Shown: positions 1-10,347 of the stretch, piece after piece | Position numbering within the stretch: position 1 is the first letter of the stretch | Layout: every line of letters starts with the position of its first letter | Assembly: GCA_012064415.1 (NCBI GenBank) | Contig: SSNU01000062.1 | Span: 241,097 to 305,096 of the forward strand | Reading direction: 5' to 3' | Length of the DNA: 64,000 nucleotides | Origin: Gyrodactylus bullatarudis | Taxonomy: Eukaryota; Platyhelminthes; Monogenea; Gyrodactylidea; Gyrodactylidae | Program-made: the position numbers and the translations under genes | The notes under the pieces: generated by a model | Seen by the model: the letters and a program-made list of their open reading frames with translations, nothing else | Told to the model about the DNA's origin: nothing | Database searches by the model: none

Positions 1-762
1 GTCATATATTTATATACATATGAAATAATTACAGTGGTTATGGTTTCAGGGAAAAATTGCTATTTTTGCTATATTTCTAAAGTATCTTAGAGCAGTATTT
101 CTAGACATGGAAACAGAATAATCCTTACTCGAACCAAAAAAGCCGTCAAGGCTTGCTTCACATGACTTGAAAGATAAAAATCATCATTAATTGTTACACT
201 GTACTTATGTTACGATATAAATTATTATCTAGAAATATTTCGTTCTAGGTGCTTAGGTAATAGATCCCACAGAAACTTCTTATTTGGTAATGGATTAGGC
301 CATGTCGCTGGATGTTACAGCTTACTAATGAATCCCACCGAGATTGGTAGAAGAGAAACTCACAAAGCATTTAGAAATAATAAAATAAACGCGCGTATAT
401 ATCTACCAAAGATGTACACTTAGATTATTTCTAAATGCTTTGTGAGTTTCTCTTCTACCAATCTCGGTGGGATTCATTAGTAAGCTGTAACATTCAGCGA
501 CATGGGCTATTCCATTACCAAATAAGACGTTCCTGTGGGATGTATTACCTAAGCACCTAGAACGAAATATTTCTAGTTAACCTATTATGAAAAGCATAGG
601 CTAAACTATACACGAGCCCTAACTTCTATAGGAAGAAATAATATAAACTCTACTACCAGTGTCAACCATTTCACCATTTCCTATAAAAAACTTTTTCAAA
701 CTACTTGTGAGTATGATATCTTGATGCTTAAATTGCGGACACATTGTTGGTTCTATAAAATG
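1..762. other. Non-coding flank with a foldback repeat
   Basis: No coding sequence is convincing here. The only structure is the long inverted repeat at 229-576, annotated separately. The stretch lies past the last recognised exon of the AP-3 delta gene and may be either its 3' flank or an intron, because a GTATGT donor-like sequence sits just before the stop of that exon. Confidence 0.5.
229..576. repeat. Long inverted repeat (foldback), 152-bp arms
   Basis: Positions 229-380 (starting CTAGAAATATTTCGTTCTAG) are repeated as the reverse complement at 425-576, with only scattered mismatches and a 44-base spacer holding GCGCGTATATA. Arms this alike imply a recent foldback or MITE-like insertion. 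I saw no clear target-site duplication and no coding capacity. The transcript of either strand would form a long hairpin. Confidence 0.9.
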
Positions 763-3700
763 CTAACATAATTGTGATGGAGTTACATTAGGACATACAC
801 GATGTTTAGTGTTAGATTTTGACTTTTTAGATGGATTTATAGGCTGATTGAGGTCAAGACCTTGTGGTACTGGGACCTTACTCTGTGCCTTCAGCATGAC
901 GGGATTCAAGTTGTCATGGAACATCATCTCAAGATTGATAAACAAGGGTTTCAAAAGTTTCCCAACAACCTCCTCTGGCATAACATCATCCTTCTCTGAT
1001 TTATCTAGAGAATAACATACCAACCTTAGTAATGTAATCTGGACCTAAGACTAAAGTTGACATGAAGATGGGAATTTATGATTTTTACAAAACCCTCGAT
1101 ATTTTCATCAGAAATTCGAATTAAATAATTATTTTCATGAAAAATATGGCCATTTTTCAAATTTCGATTTGGCGCGAAAATCCCATTTTTTACAACCTGA
1201 AACTCCAAATTTTTATTGATTTGAAAGTAGAAGTATGGCTAGGATCAGAATTATACAAGAAAGCCGAATATTGCCAATAAATTTCCGACAATTCCATCAT
1301 TTTCAAGGGATTTCGATTTGTCGAAATTTCATCAATTTTCATGTAGTGAAAATGACCATATTTTTCACAGAATTTATTTCTTCAAATGGTAAAAGTGGGC
1401 AACATGAGTAGGATTCCAAAAAAACTTTAAAAAAATTCGAATTATTGTATTGATGAAAAATCGAGGTTTTTGTAAGAATCATAAATTCCCAACTTCATAT
1501 CAATTAGATTTGGGTTTACTAGTAAAAACTCTATAACTACACAAAAATAATTTTATTCCTGACTACCCGGAATTCTTATTTTCATGTCAACTAGCTTTAG
1601 ATGGTTGATTCATGAGAGAATGGGTTTTTTTATGAGATGATTTATCAAATTGACTGGATAGGACTTACCTAGGTCAATATTCTCCAGTTCCTGACTAGCA
1701 TCGATAATTTCATCTTGAACTGAAAGAAGGAGTGATTTTTAACAAGATCAAAACACCATAAATGAATGAATCGAAAAAATGTAGGAAAAAAACTGACCTG
1801 ATGATTGCTTAGGGTCGGAAGTTAATTTGACTTTTGCTTTTTTCACTTTCTTCAGGATAACCTTGAATATTTGGCTTATTGTATGAGCCTATTGGAGTTT
1901 GATGGATAGAAAAAAAGAAATTAATTAATTAATAGTCAAACACTTGGTTCTTTTAGAAATCAGTTTCCAATTTAGAGTTACGTTTTAAATGCAAACTTTC
2001 TTAAAAACCTAATTTATAAAAACTGCAATAAACCCTTCATAGATATATTTCGTAAGGATATTCTGGAGTAACTAATAAAAGTAAGAGAGCTAGGATATCT
2101 TTTATGTTAGGCATTGATCGAATAGATCATCAGAAAAATCATAATGTCAAAAAGAGAAACACAGCTTACCCTTTCTTGGACTTCGGGGTCAAAAGAGCTC
2201 AGAAATTGTTTCAGCGAATCAAGACCACTGATGGTGATCTCTTGGATTTCTTCAACTGTTTCAAGGGTTGGTTCTTTTGTGGTAATTATGAAATGGGAAT
2301 GTTTAGTGTATAATTTGAAGTAAGCCAGTAATAGGACTGCTTGATGCTTGTAACTTAATGAAGGCATATTACAAGCGGTCTGGAGAAGATTCCTCAGCAG
2401 AGCAACAGGACTCCTTACATGCCTAGAAAATTAATTGAATACTGTAAAAATGCTATGAATTTTGATACATTGCAAAAAATTTATTTTGTGGCAAATCAAT
2501 ATCGAAATGTTGATTGATTCAAAGTACACAATGAAAAAGTTTAATACTCACTGGTAGTATTCACAAGAAATCCAGCCGGCAGTTGGAACAACTTCGAAAA
2601 TGCAATTATTTCTTGTTTGAAGGTTGAGGGAATTTTCCAAGAGTATCGTCTAAGAAGTATGAGAAAAAATAGTAGATTCATTTTAGAATAAATCTACTTA
2701 AAAGTAGCAATAATATATTTTTAAAATTAAAATTTTAATCTTACCATTTGATCAACTGAAAAGGGCCGAACTGATTCCACTCGGATGGTAGTTTCGAGCA
2801 ACTGTGCAGAAATAAGAGGGCCACTCTTATTCGAGGCTATCTGACACAACTCCAATAGAACTGAAATGTACCACTCGAAAGATTCGACCAGCTCATAATT
2901 TGATTGTGAACAAATCTGAATGATCTTATTGACCAGTTCAATCTTGTAATGAGGCCCATACGATTGATTTCTAACATGACCAACGAGTTTCTTTATGATA
3001 CTGATGAAGCATTCCTTCGTTGCCATTCCATTGAGGATGAGATCGAGAGCTCTGAACCGGATCGATTCATCTCGGTCCTCGAGGCAATCAATAATCAAAT
3101 CTTTGTGAACTTGGACTGACTTTGGATGATGCTGGAGAATTTTCTTCATGGCCGAGAGACCCAGATATTTCACTGGTTTGGAAGAAAGACAAATTATTCT
3201 TCAAATAATGAGAGATAAACTTTTCATGGGAAGCTTACAATTCTGATCGGAATCTTCAATGAGGACTCTCAACTTTTGAACGCAGAGCTGAAGAAAAAAA
3301 TATGGATTATTCCTACTATTCAATAGATGGGAATGGGAAATTAAGGGTGAGAGAATTACCTGTATTGAAGCTTGATGATTGGGTATTCCTGACGAAATTG
3401 ATATGAGGACAGCTAAAACAGTATTGATACATTCGTACAAAAGTGACATGGCTGAGGTACTGTGGATAAGGTTTGTCAGAGGTTCAATCAACTTTTTACC
3501 AATTCTCGGTTCAAGGGGAGTAAGAGCACCAAACTTACGTAATAAGAGAAGGGAAAGATTTGTCAGGTAAATCAATCAATTTTATGAAAGAAAAACTAAC
3601 AAGTTTTATAATCTTTATCAAGACCCAGTTATTAGAGGAGGTTGTCATTAGCTTGAAGAATGTGGGTGCAAGAAATATATAGTTTTGAGGACTTTTACGA

Positions 3701-4385
3701 GCCAATTCACAAATCACGTTAACAGCAGCAGCTTGGACACCTGGATTCGGATCATCCAATTTTTCCTTGAGTCTGTTGAAAAAATTCTTGAGCGATTCAG
3801 GATACTTCAAGAACACATGATAGACAAGGAGTATAGCTCTTTTCCTGAGATATGGTTTCGGAGAGGACATCTAGGAAATTAAAAGTTACAACAACTTACA
3901 ATGCTCATGATATCATTGCATAGAATTCTTGCCATATCTTCGGTAACAAAACAGGCAAATGAAGATATAGACGTGCCAGCTTCATACATATTCATGCTGT
4001 TTAGATCTTTTTTAATCATGTTTGTTGACAAGAGAAGAACTTCAGTATTCTGGTTGAATATCTGAGATGCAGAGAGATATCCCATGCGTTTATGAGTGAA
4101 TTTTCCACTGTTCATGACCTCGATAATGTTGAAGGAAGCCCAATTGAAATCATAACCAAGCATTTGAAGCTAGAGAGTAAGAAATTTTTAATTTACATAT
4201 GTAATTTTTCCTATGGCATTATATTTGATTTGCAGATCATCGCTTTTTAACTCGTCCTTGATTTCTTGAATACAAGTTTCAATAAAAGCAGGTGAGTTTT
4301 CATGGTTACGAATTCCTCTAACCATATCCTGAAGAGATTTTTCGAGAACCCTATCAATTGCGCCCCTGACAGATGACAGATTCAT
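763..4385 (-). CDS. AP3D1: AP-3 complex subunit delta (adaptin), short C-terminus
   Basis: Large subunit of the AP-3 adaptor, which sorts cargo from endosomes and Golgi to lysosome-related organelles. Exons (minus) are 4197-4385, 3900-4169, 3601-3870, 3360-3533, 3239-3287, 2745-3172, 2552-2649, 2170-2422, 1798-1888, 1669-1719 and 763-1004, giving about 704 residues. The N-terminal adaptin HEAT trunk is closely AP3D-like: LQDMVRGIRNHE, NNWVLIKIIKL, FGALTPLEPRIGKKLIEPLT and CVQKLRVLIEDSDQN. The region KAQSKVPVPQGLDL near the end matches the start of the delta hinge. The basic hinge and ear present in the human protein (about 1150 residues) are absent. Either the protein ends early at SQLC, or a GTATGT donor after KHR leads to exons beyond the window. 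Introns 1 and 2 are 27 and 29 nt; intron 10 holds a TIR element. It starts 140 bp from the divergent BUB/Mad3 gene. Confidence 0.9.
1058..1505. mobile_element. Non-autonomous TIR element (family A) inside an AP3D1 intron
   Basis: The left end reads TTGACATGAAGATGGGAATT, continuing into TATGATTTTTACAAAA. The right end is its imperfect inverse (AATCATAAATTCCCAACTTC then ATATCAA). The element is about 445 bp with no coding capacity. The same termini recur near 12.9, 13.2, 19.1, 32.3, 34.65, 35.4 and 43.3 kb, so this is a dispersed MITE family. Here it makes up most of the 664-nt intron between the last two AP3D1 exons. Confidence 0.8.
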
Positions 4386-4525
4386 TTTTATCTCTGATTT
4401 GAAATTTCGCTTGATTCTTTAACAACAAGACCTTAGACAATGATTGTTTTAACTTTAAATTTTTCCGAATTTTTATCGTAATTGAAATTCAATTATAATC
4501 ATTATACTAATTGAAATATAGGAAT
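4386..4525. promoter_or_regulatory. Putative bidirectional promoter
   Basis: Only 140 bp separate the AP3D1 start codon (4385, minus) from the checkpoint gene start codon (4526, plus). Both transcription starts and 5' UTRs must lie in this AT-rich stretch, or the transcripts overlap. No TATA box is obvious. Confidence 0.55.
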
Positions 4526-6185
4526 ATGGAAAATTGGGAAACAGTAAAAGAGGATATAATTCCATGTCGTCGAGGTAGAGATGTTACAACAGTAGTAGAA
4601 GCTGTATTCCGACAAAATGATCCCATCTATCACCGAGAAAGACTATCAAAAATAAAGTTTGTTGTTATATAGCTCATAAACTTTTTTTAGACAATTTGAA
4701 GCAGACATCTTGTTAGCCAGAAATTTTGATGAGAAAATCACCCTCTATAATAAGTTAGTTTCTGAAGAATTTTTATCATTTCTTAGTTACATGGACTGGC
4801 TGAACGATAGCTATGCTTATGTTGGCAATACCAAATACCTGGAATCAATTCTTGTGCGGGCCATTAGAGAAGTCTCGAAATCAGAATCGATCAAGGATGA
4901 TCATCGTTTCATCAGTTGGTGGTTGAAGCTCATCAAGTTTTGTCAAAATTCAATTCCAATATTCAGATTACTCTTCGATAATGGCATTGGTACCATGAAT
5001 TCTTATTTCTTTATTGCCTGGGTTGATGCCTATCTTGAAGAAGCTATGCAGCCAAATATTTCACCGATCAAAGTTTTGTCGCATTGGAAACAGGTTTCCC
5101 TGCTATTAGCTCATGCAATAAGAGCCGGCTCTGAGCCTAAACCTCCGATTCATCATCGTGCCAAATCTTTCCAATTAGCCTACCAAAAATACTTTAAGAT
5201 GCTGGAAGAGAAACATCCTGAACATTATAAGAAAGCAGTTGCTTATTTGGCGAAGAATCCCACAGATTCATTATTTGTTATCGCTTCCAATGAGGTTAAA
5301 ACCCCTGGACTAGTCACTCATGATAAATTTGGCTTACCCGATTTGCAGAAAAATTTCCACATTCAAAAATCCCAATTCGATCAGAAGAAACAAAAGAACA
5401 TGAAACTTTCGATATTCCAAGACCCTTCTGGTGACTCTTCCACTGCTCCAGTTAAACCAAAGAGTGATCTGACCAAGATCCATTTACTAAAAACAAAGCC
5501 GTCTGCCCAAACAAAAGAGGATCAACCTGTGGTTGAAAAAGTTATCCAACCCTGCATCAACGATATAGCTGAAGCAGAAAAGAATCCTTCAGAGAAGAAA
5601 GAAAAGAAGCAGGCATTTCTCATCTACCAAGATGAGCCTACTGGCGAATCAGCCATGAAAGATGCGCCTTCTTCCGTTGGGGATGAAACTCCCAAGTTGC
5701 GTGAAGTTAGCGAAGGTCAAAATGATACAAAAAAGGGCATCACGTCAGATGATATGATGAAATTCATTGAGAACATCAACAAGTCTCAAACCACCAGTGC
5801 CATTGATGAGTTTCCGTCTGTCTCAAACTTTTACAAAATCAACTTTCCATCAATTCCATTCCCCTGGAATGAAGAATACCCCGATTCCATACCGTTTGCC
5901 TCATTGAGACTCATCTATGGTGGCCTTTGTGAGAAGAACTTTGAGGAATTCCGCATAAGCCATTACCAGGTGAAGAAACAAGTCAAAATTTTGACAGAAT
6001 CCAATGGGAACACAGCCAAATCCACGGGGACATTCAAGACAACGTACAATGGTAAAGAAGACTCTGGAAGAATTAGATCAGTTAGCCTCTCAGAGTATAC
6101 AACTCTCCCCGAGGATGAAGTCTATCACTTGGCTTATTCCCTTGAAGACTTTGCAAAAGGAAAACTTTTCACTCTAGATAAATAA
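4526..6185 (+). CDS. Mad3/BubR1-like spindle checkpoint protein without kinase domain
   Basis: Component of the mitotic checkpoint that restrains APC/C-Cdc20 until kinetochores attach. Exon 1 is 4526-4656 and exon 2 is 4691-6185, separated by a 34-nt intron, for 541 residues. Residues about 40-175 match the Mad3/BUB1 TPR domain (FISWWLKLIKFCQ, NGIGTMNSYFFIAWVDAYLE, AKSFQLAYQKYFKML). Before it, KEDIIPCRRGRD sits where BubR1 has a KEN box followed by PLRQGR, so the N-terminal KEN appears changed to KED. A disordered Lys/Ser-rich linker follows, with IFQD and IYQDE motifs. Near the C-terminus LCEKNFEEFRISHYQVKK resembles the family motif CEK...EEIRA..Y. There is no kinase domain, as in yeast Mad3. 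AATAAA lies at about 6201. Whether it is the only BUB1/BUBR1 paralogue cannot be told from this window. Confidence 0.85.
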
Positions 6186-6929
6186 TCTTTTGAATATTTA
6201 AATAAAACCATTATAATTTGTAATGTTTACTTAAAAGTAGCAATATGATTTCTTATTATAGAAAAGGTTGATATGACTATAAAGTTGATCTTTTAATCTT
6301 GAATGAAGATTCCCTCCCTTCGAATGCATAGTATTGTTTAGTTTTTACTATTGTATCTACTCATAAGTAATCTTGCAGTAAGTAATCAAACCATGAATGA
6401 ATTACATTGTGTTAAAGTATTAACTGTTAACATTTACCAAATCACTATCATTGGAGGAAATCTTCCTGCATATATATCTCTCTCAATACACTACTTTAAG
6501 CTGTATTGTAATAATATCCTCTCTTTTTCCCCTACATTCTATGCTTAATTTCCCAATACACGCTTGGAAGGATATACAGACATGGTGGTTCAGCCAATCA
6601 GAGTCTTCTGTTAATATTCGCCATTCCTGAGATGTAAAAGTATAAGAAAACAAGCAAATAGGGATTAAATACGAAAATTTCTCCTAATTGAGACCAGTCT
6701 GTTTATTTTTGCCCTTCGAAAAGAAACAACAACTGGGGATTTACTCACCAGATATACTTTAGAATACTCTGACAAACATCCAAAAATAAAAGGGTATAAA
6801 ACTACTCCTTTGAAATTCTGGAACTTACTTTAACCAGACTATACAACACTCACAAGAGAGGCCTCTCTTTACAACTCCGATTGACAGATACACAGAGGAA
6901 CTTTTATAAAAACTTTTTCACGAGTAAAA
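6186..6929. other. Intergenic, no gene seen
   Basis: About 740 bp between the checkpoint gene and the G-alpha-o start. It contains the polyadenylation signal of the former and the promoter and 5' UTR of the latter. The short open frame at 6351-6548 has no recognisable features. Confidence 0.5.
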
Positions 6930-9111
6930 ATGGGCTGTACCCTATCTAAGGAGGAGCGCGATGCCCTTGAACAAAGTCGAATTATTGACAAGAAACTGAA
7001 AGAGGACCGTATGCAGGCCGATAAGGATGTTAAATTGCTTTTATTAGGTGAGTGAAGGTCTTTCCCAAAAAAAAAACAAATAACCCTCACCCCTCATATC
7101 AGAAGGGGCCTAAAACCTAAGAGTTTCCGTTTAACCTTTTAACCATGATTCCAATTTTCTTCTAGGTGCTGGTGAATCGGGCAAATCGACAATCGTCAAG
7201 CAGATGAAGATTATCCACGAAGGCGGTTTCACCCCAGAGGACAATAAGCAATATAAACCTGTTGTGTACAGCAATACAATTCAATCTATGGTCGCTATAC
7301 TTCGAGCTATGAATACCCTTGGAATTCCATTCGCTGATGTTGATCAGAGTGTAAGTTAAAATTTAAAATTTCGAAATTCTCCTCCCACCCTCTTGCCCAG
7401 CTACTTAACACGAGGGTTGATTTGTGTTGTTAATTTTCATTGGACACACACTGGCCAACTCTTACCCTTTTTATAATGACCCCATGGTCCTTCGTGGAGG
7501 GATGGCCTTTTTTTGGACTCCATCTCATCATGACGACGAAGATGTTGAGAAGAAGGGATATAACATGGAAGCATTATCTGTACATTGCATAGGCAAATTC
7601 TCCCCAATATACACATTCTACATATTACTATACTACATATATATGTATACCGAGAGTGTGTATATATACGTTATTTCGTTAAAATTCCACATCTAAATTC
7701 ATTTTTTATCTTTTTTTATTATTACTTTGGATTTTGAGGAAAAACTATCGATTTATGTAGGTGTCCCTATACAATACTAAAATAATCATTGGTTCATCCC
7801 TCTTCCACACAAGGAACAATACACCCCTACAATATAGAACACACAAACACAACATAATTTTCCTAATCATCAAAAGCTGCAAAGAAGTGTAACTCGACTT
7901 GTATGCTTGCGTAAATATACTACACGTGTATAAATAGTTTTGAATGAAATTTGTATTCATTTCATTGTGTACATTTAGTGTATGGATGATCTATGCTTGG
8001 TTCATTTCACAATTATTATGTAGAGAAATAAAATCAATAGTTTTTCCTTTCTTTGAGAAGGATTTTTATTTCATGCCCAAAATCAACTTTAAACTTTTTT
8101 TTTCCAATAATAAATAACGAATACATTGAGATGTAGATGATGGAAGGGGGAGAATAAAATTGAAACAACAGACTGAAAAGTTGATTAATTTCTAAAACTT
8201 TTACCCAAAAATAGACAGAAGATTCAAGAATCGTCTGCAATGTCATCCAGGCGATGCAGGATACAGAACCATTCTCTGCTGAACTACTCCAAGCCATGAA
8301 GCGCCTCTGGGCCGATGCTGGAGTCCAAGAGTGCTTCTCGCGTTCTAACGAATATCAGCTTAATGATTCTGCTAAATAGTGAGTTTCCCTTTAAGGAGAA
8401 AATGGCCTTTGATTACAATTTGACCATCTCTTTCTCTCTCTCTCTTCAGCTTCCTTGATGATTTGGACAGATTAGGAGCCAAGAACTACATGCCAACAGA
8501 ACAGGATATTCTCAGGACCAGAGTTAAGACAACTGGTATTGTAGAGGTCCATTTCCAATTTAAAAATATGAATTTCAAGTGAGTCAACTACATTTGTTTC
8601 CCAACACGATCTGAGATAACTTTTGTCCATCTCCTAAAGACTTTTCGATGTCGGTGGCCAACGGTCGGAGAGGAAAAAGTGGATACATTGCTTTGAAGAT
8701 GTCACAGCAATCATCTTTTGCGTGTCCATGAGTGAATACGACCAGGTCCTCCATGAAGACGAGACCACCAATCGTATGCAGGAATCGTTAAAGTTATTTG
8801 ACTCCATTTGCAATAACAAATGGTTCACAGACACCTCCATTATCCTGTTCCTCAATAAAAAGGATCTATTTGAGGAGAAAATCAAAAGAAGTCCTCTCAC
8901 CGTCTGCTTCCCCGAGTATTACGGCAAGCAAACCTACGAAGAGGCTGCGATCTACATTCAGGCCTCGTTTGAAGCTAAAAATCGGTCACCAAACAAGGAA
9001 ATCTACTGCCATCAGACTTGTGCCACTGACACAAATAACATTCAGTTTGTATTCGATGCTGTCACCGATGTCATTATCGCTAATAACCTACGCGGCTGTG
9101 GTCTTTACTAA
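6930..9111 (+). CDS. GNAO1: Heterotrimeric G protein alpha subunit, Go class
   Basis: Membrane-anchored GTPase that couples neurotransmitter and other seven-helix receptors to channels and cyclases. Exons are 6930-7047, 7166-7350, 8215-8378, 8450-8578 and 8640-9111, giving 355 residues (human 354). The N-terminus MGCTLS keeps Gly2 for myristoylation and Cys3 for palmitoylation. The P-loop GAGESGKS, the arginine-finger segment RTRVKTTG, switch [14 protein letters not shown] and TCATDTNN are all intact. The C-terminus NNLRGCGLY keeps the cysteine ADP-ribosylated by pertussis toxin and is typical of Go. Within the normally invariant CVALSGYDQVL block this protein reads [11 protein letters not shown]. 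Exon phases fit without forcing. Intron 2 (7351-8214) is long for this window and shows nothing recognisable. Confidence 0.97.
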
Positions 9112-10347
9112 GGAGGAAAATAATATTCAACCTTGATTTATTTTATTTTTGTTTTCTTTTTAAAGGAATTCCCTTTTTTCTGTATTTGAACCATGTTTCT
9201 TTTCAAATCTACAAGAATAATTATATTATTACAAATTAATATACGGGGAGTAATAGAAGAAGAGGATTTTGCTCTCAAAAAATCCGAGAGCGTGGTGAGG
9301 TAAGGAGAGACTTATAAGTAATAATTATTACAATATGTAACCATACAGATAAACACCTTGACAAGTCTTATCTATCTATCCTTTGTTGTATAGGTTCCGG
9401 ACATTGATTTTTATAATTTCTATTTCATTTCTTTTCTTACAAATGCGACAGAATATATATATGTACTTTTAAGCCTCCTAGCTTCTTTGAGAAGTGGCCA
9501 CCTCCACACCCCCATATTCCCCATGTGTCCCCTGCCCCCTTTGCCCCTTCCTTCGATTTCTCCATGAGAGACACCTTGTACAAATGAATTTTAATTTTTA
9601 CTATCGATAACCAAACGTTTGCAGTGTTGTGGTTACTCTGCAGACCAATTTTGTGATTACATGGCCGATTGAAAAAAATGTCAGCAAATCTTTCGAGATT
9701 CCCGAAATTCTTACACATTAAAATTATTATAGATAAGAAAAAAAAGAAGAAAATGTAATTAATTTCTTTAATTGATCATACTGAACTAACTATGATGATG
9801 ATTTCAATTCAACAAAAGGATATTCAAAATTAATTAACATGAAGAAAAAGAACACTTTAAAAACACACTTCTCCAACACAAAAATGTTACTAAAAATTAC
9901 TATCAATGAATTTATATTTAATACAATTTAAAGTCAGAAAGAAGCTATTCACTCACACATTGTCACATTGAGTTTTTGTCCCGAAAAACTGAAACAATGT
10001 ATATTTTCGTCTCATGTATCAGTGACAAGCCCTTCTAAATATCTTTTGGAATCCAAGATTTAAAATTTCAGAATTTGAGCTGAACGGCAATAGTGACCTA
10101 CGAAATCTATATTTCGAAAAGTTCTATTCTTTGATAAAAATTAGCTTTAGCAAGTTGAAATTTGAAATTCTCATATGAAAGATTCCTAAGATATCGGAAA
10201 AATCTTATTTTACAAAGTGTATAAAAAATTGAACAGTGAAGAAAATTTCGCATTTATTTCTAAATATTTTTTATCGCTAATTATGCAACTGATTAAACAT
10301 AATATTACTCAGTTTAACGCTATTAGATTCTTTACAAATAGAAAAAT
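9112..10347. other. 3' UTR and intergenic DNA
   Basis: Downstream of G-alpha-o the sequence is AT-rich and non-coding, probably 3' UTR for the first few hundred bases, then the upstream region of the orphan gene at 10348. No RNA gene, repeat or conserved open frame was seen. The open frame on the minus strand at 9437-9718 looks like chance. Confidence 0.5.

Noticed and set aside
7424..7696. Open frame in G-alpha-o intron 2
   Set aside because: Intronic, no homology, and ends in TA-rich microsatellite-like sequence.
9437..9718. 93-codon minus-strand frame downstream of G-alpha-o
   Set aside because: Lies in the probable 3' UTR; Gly-rich stretch comes from a short C-rich tract.
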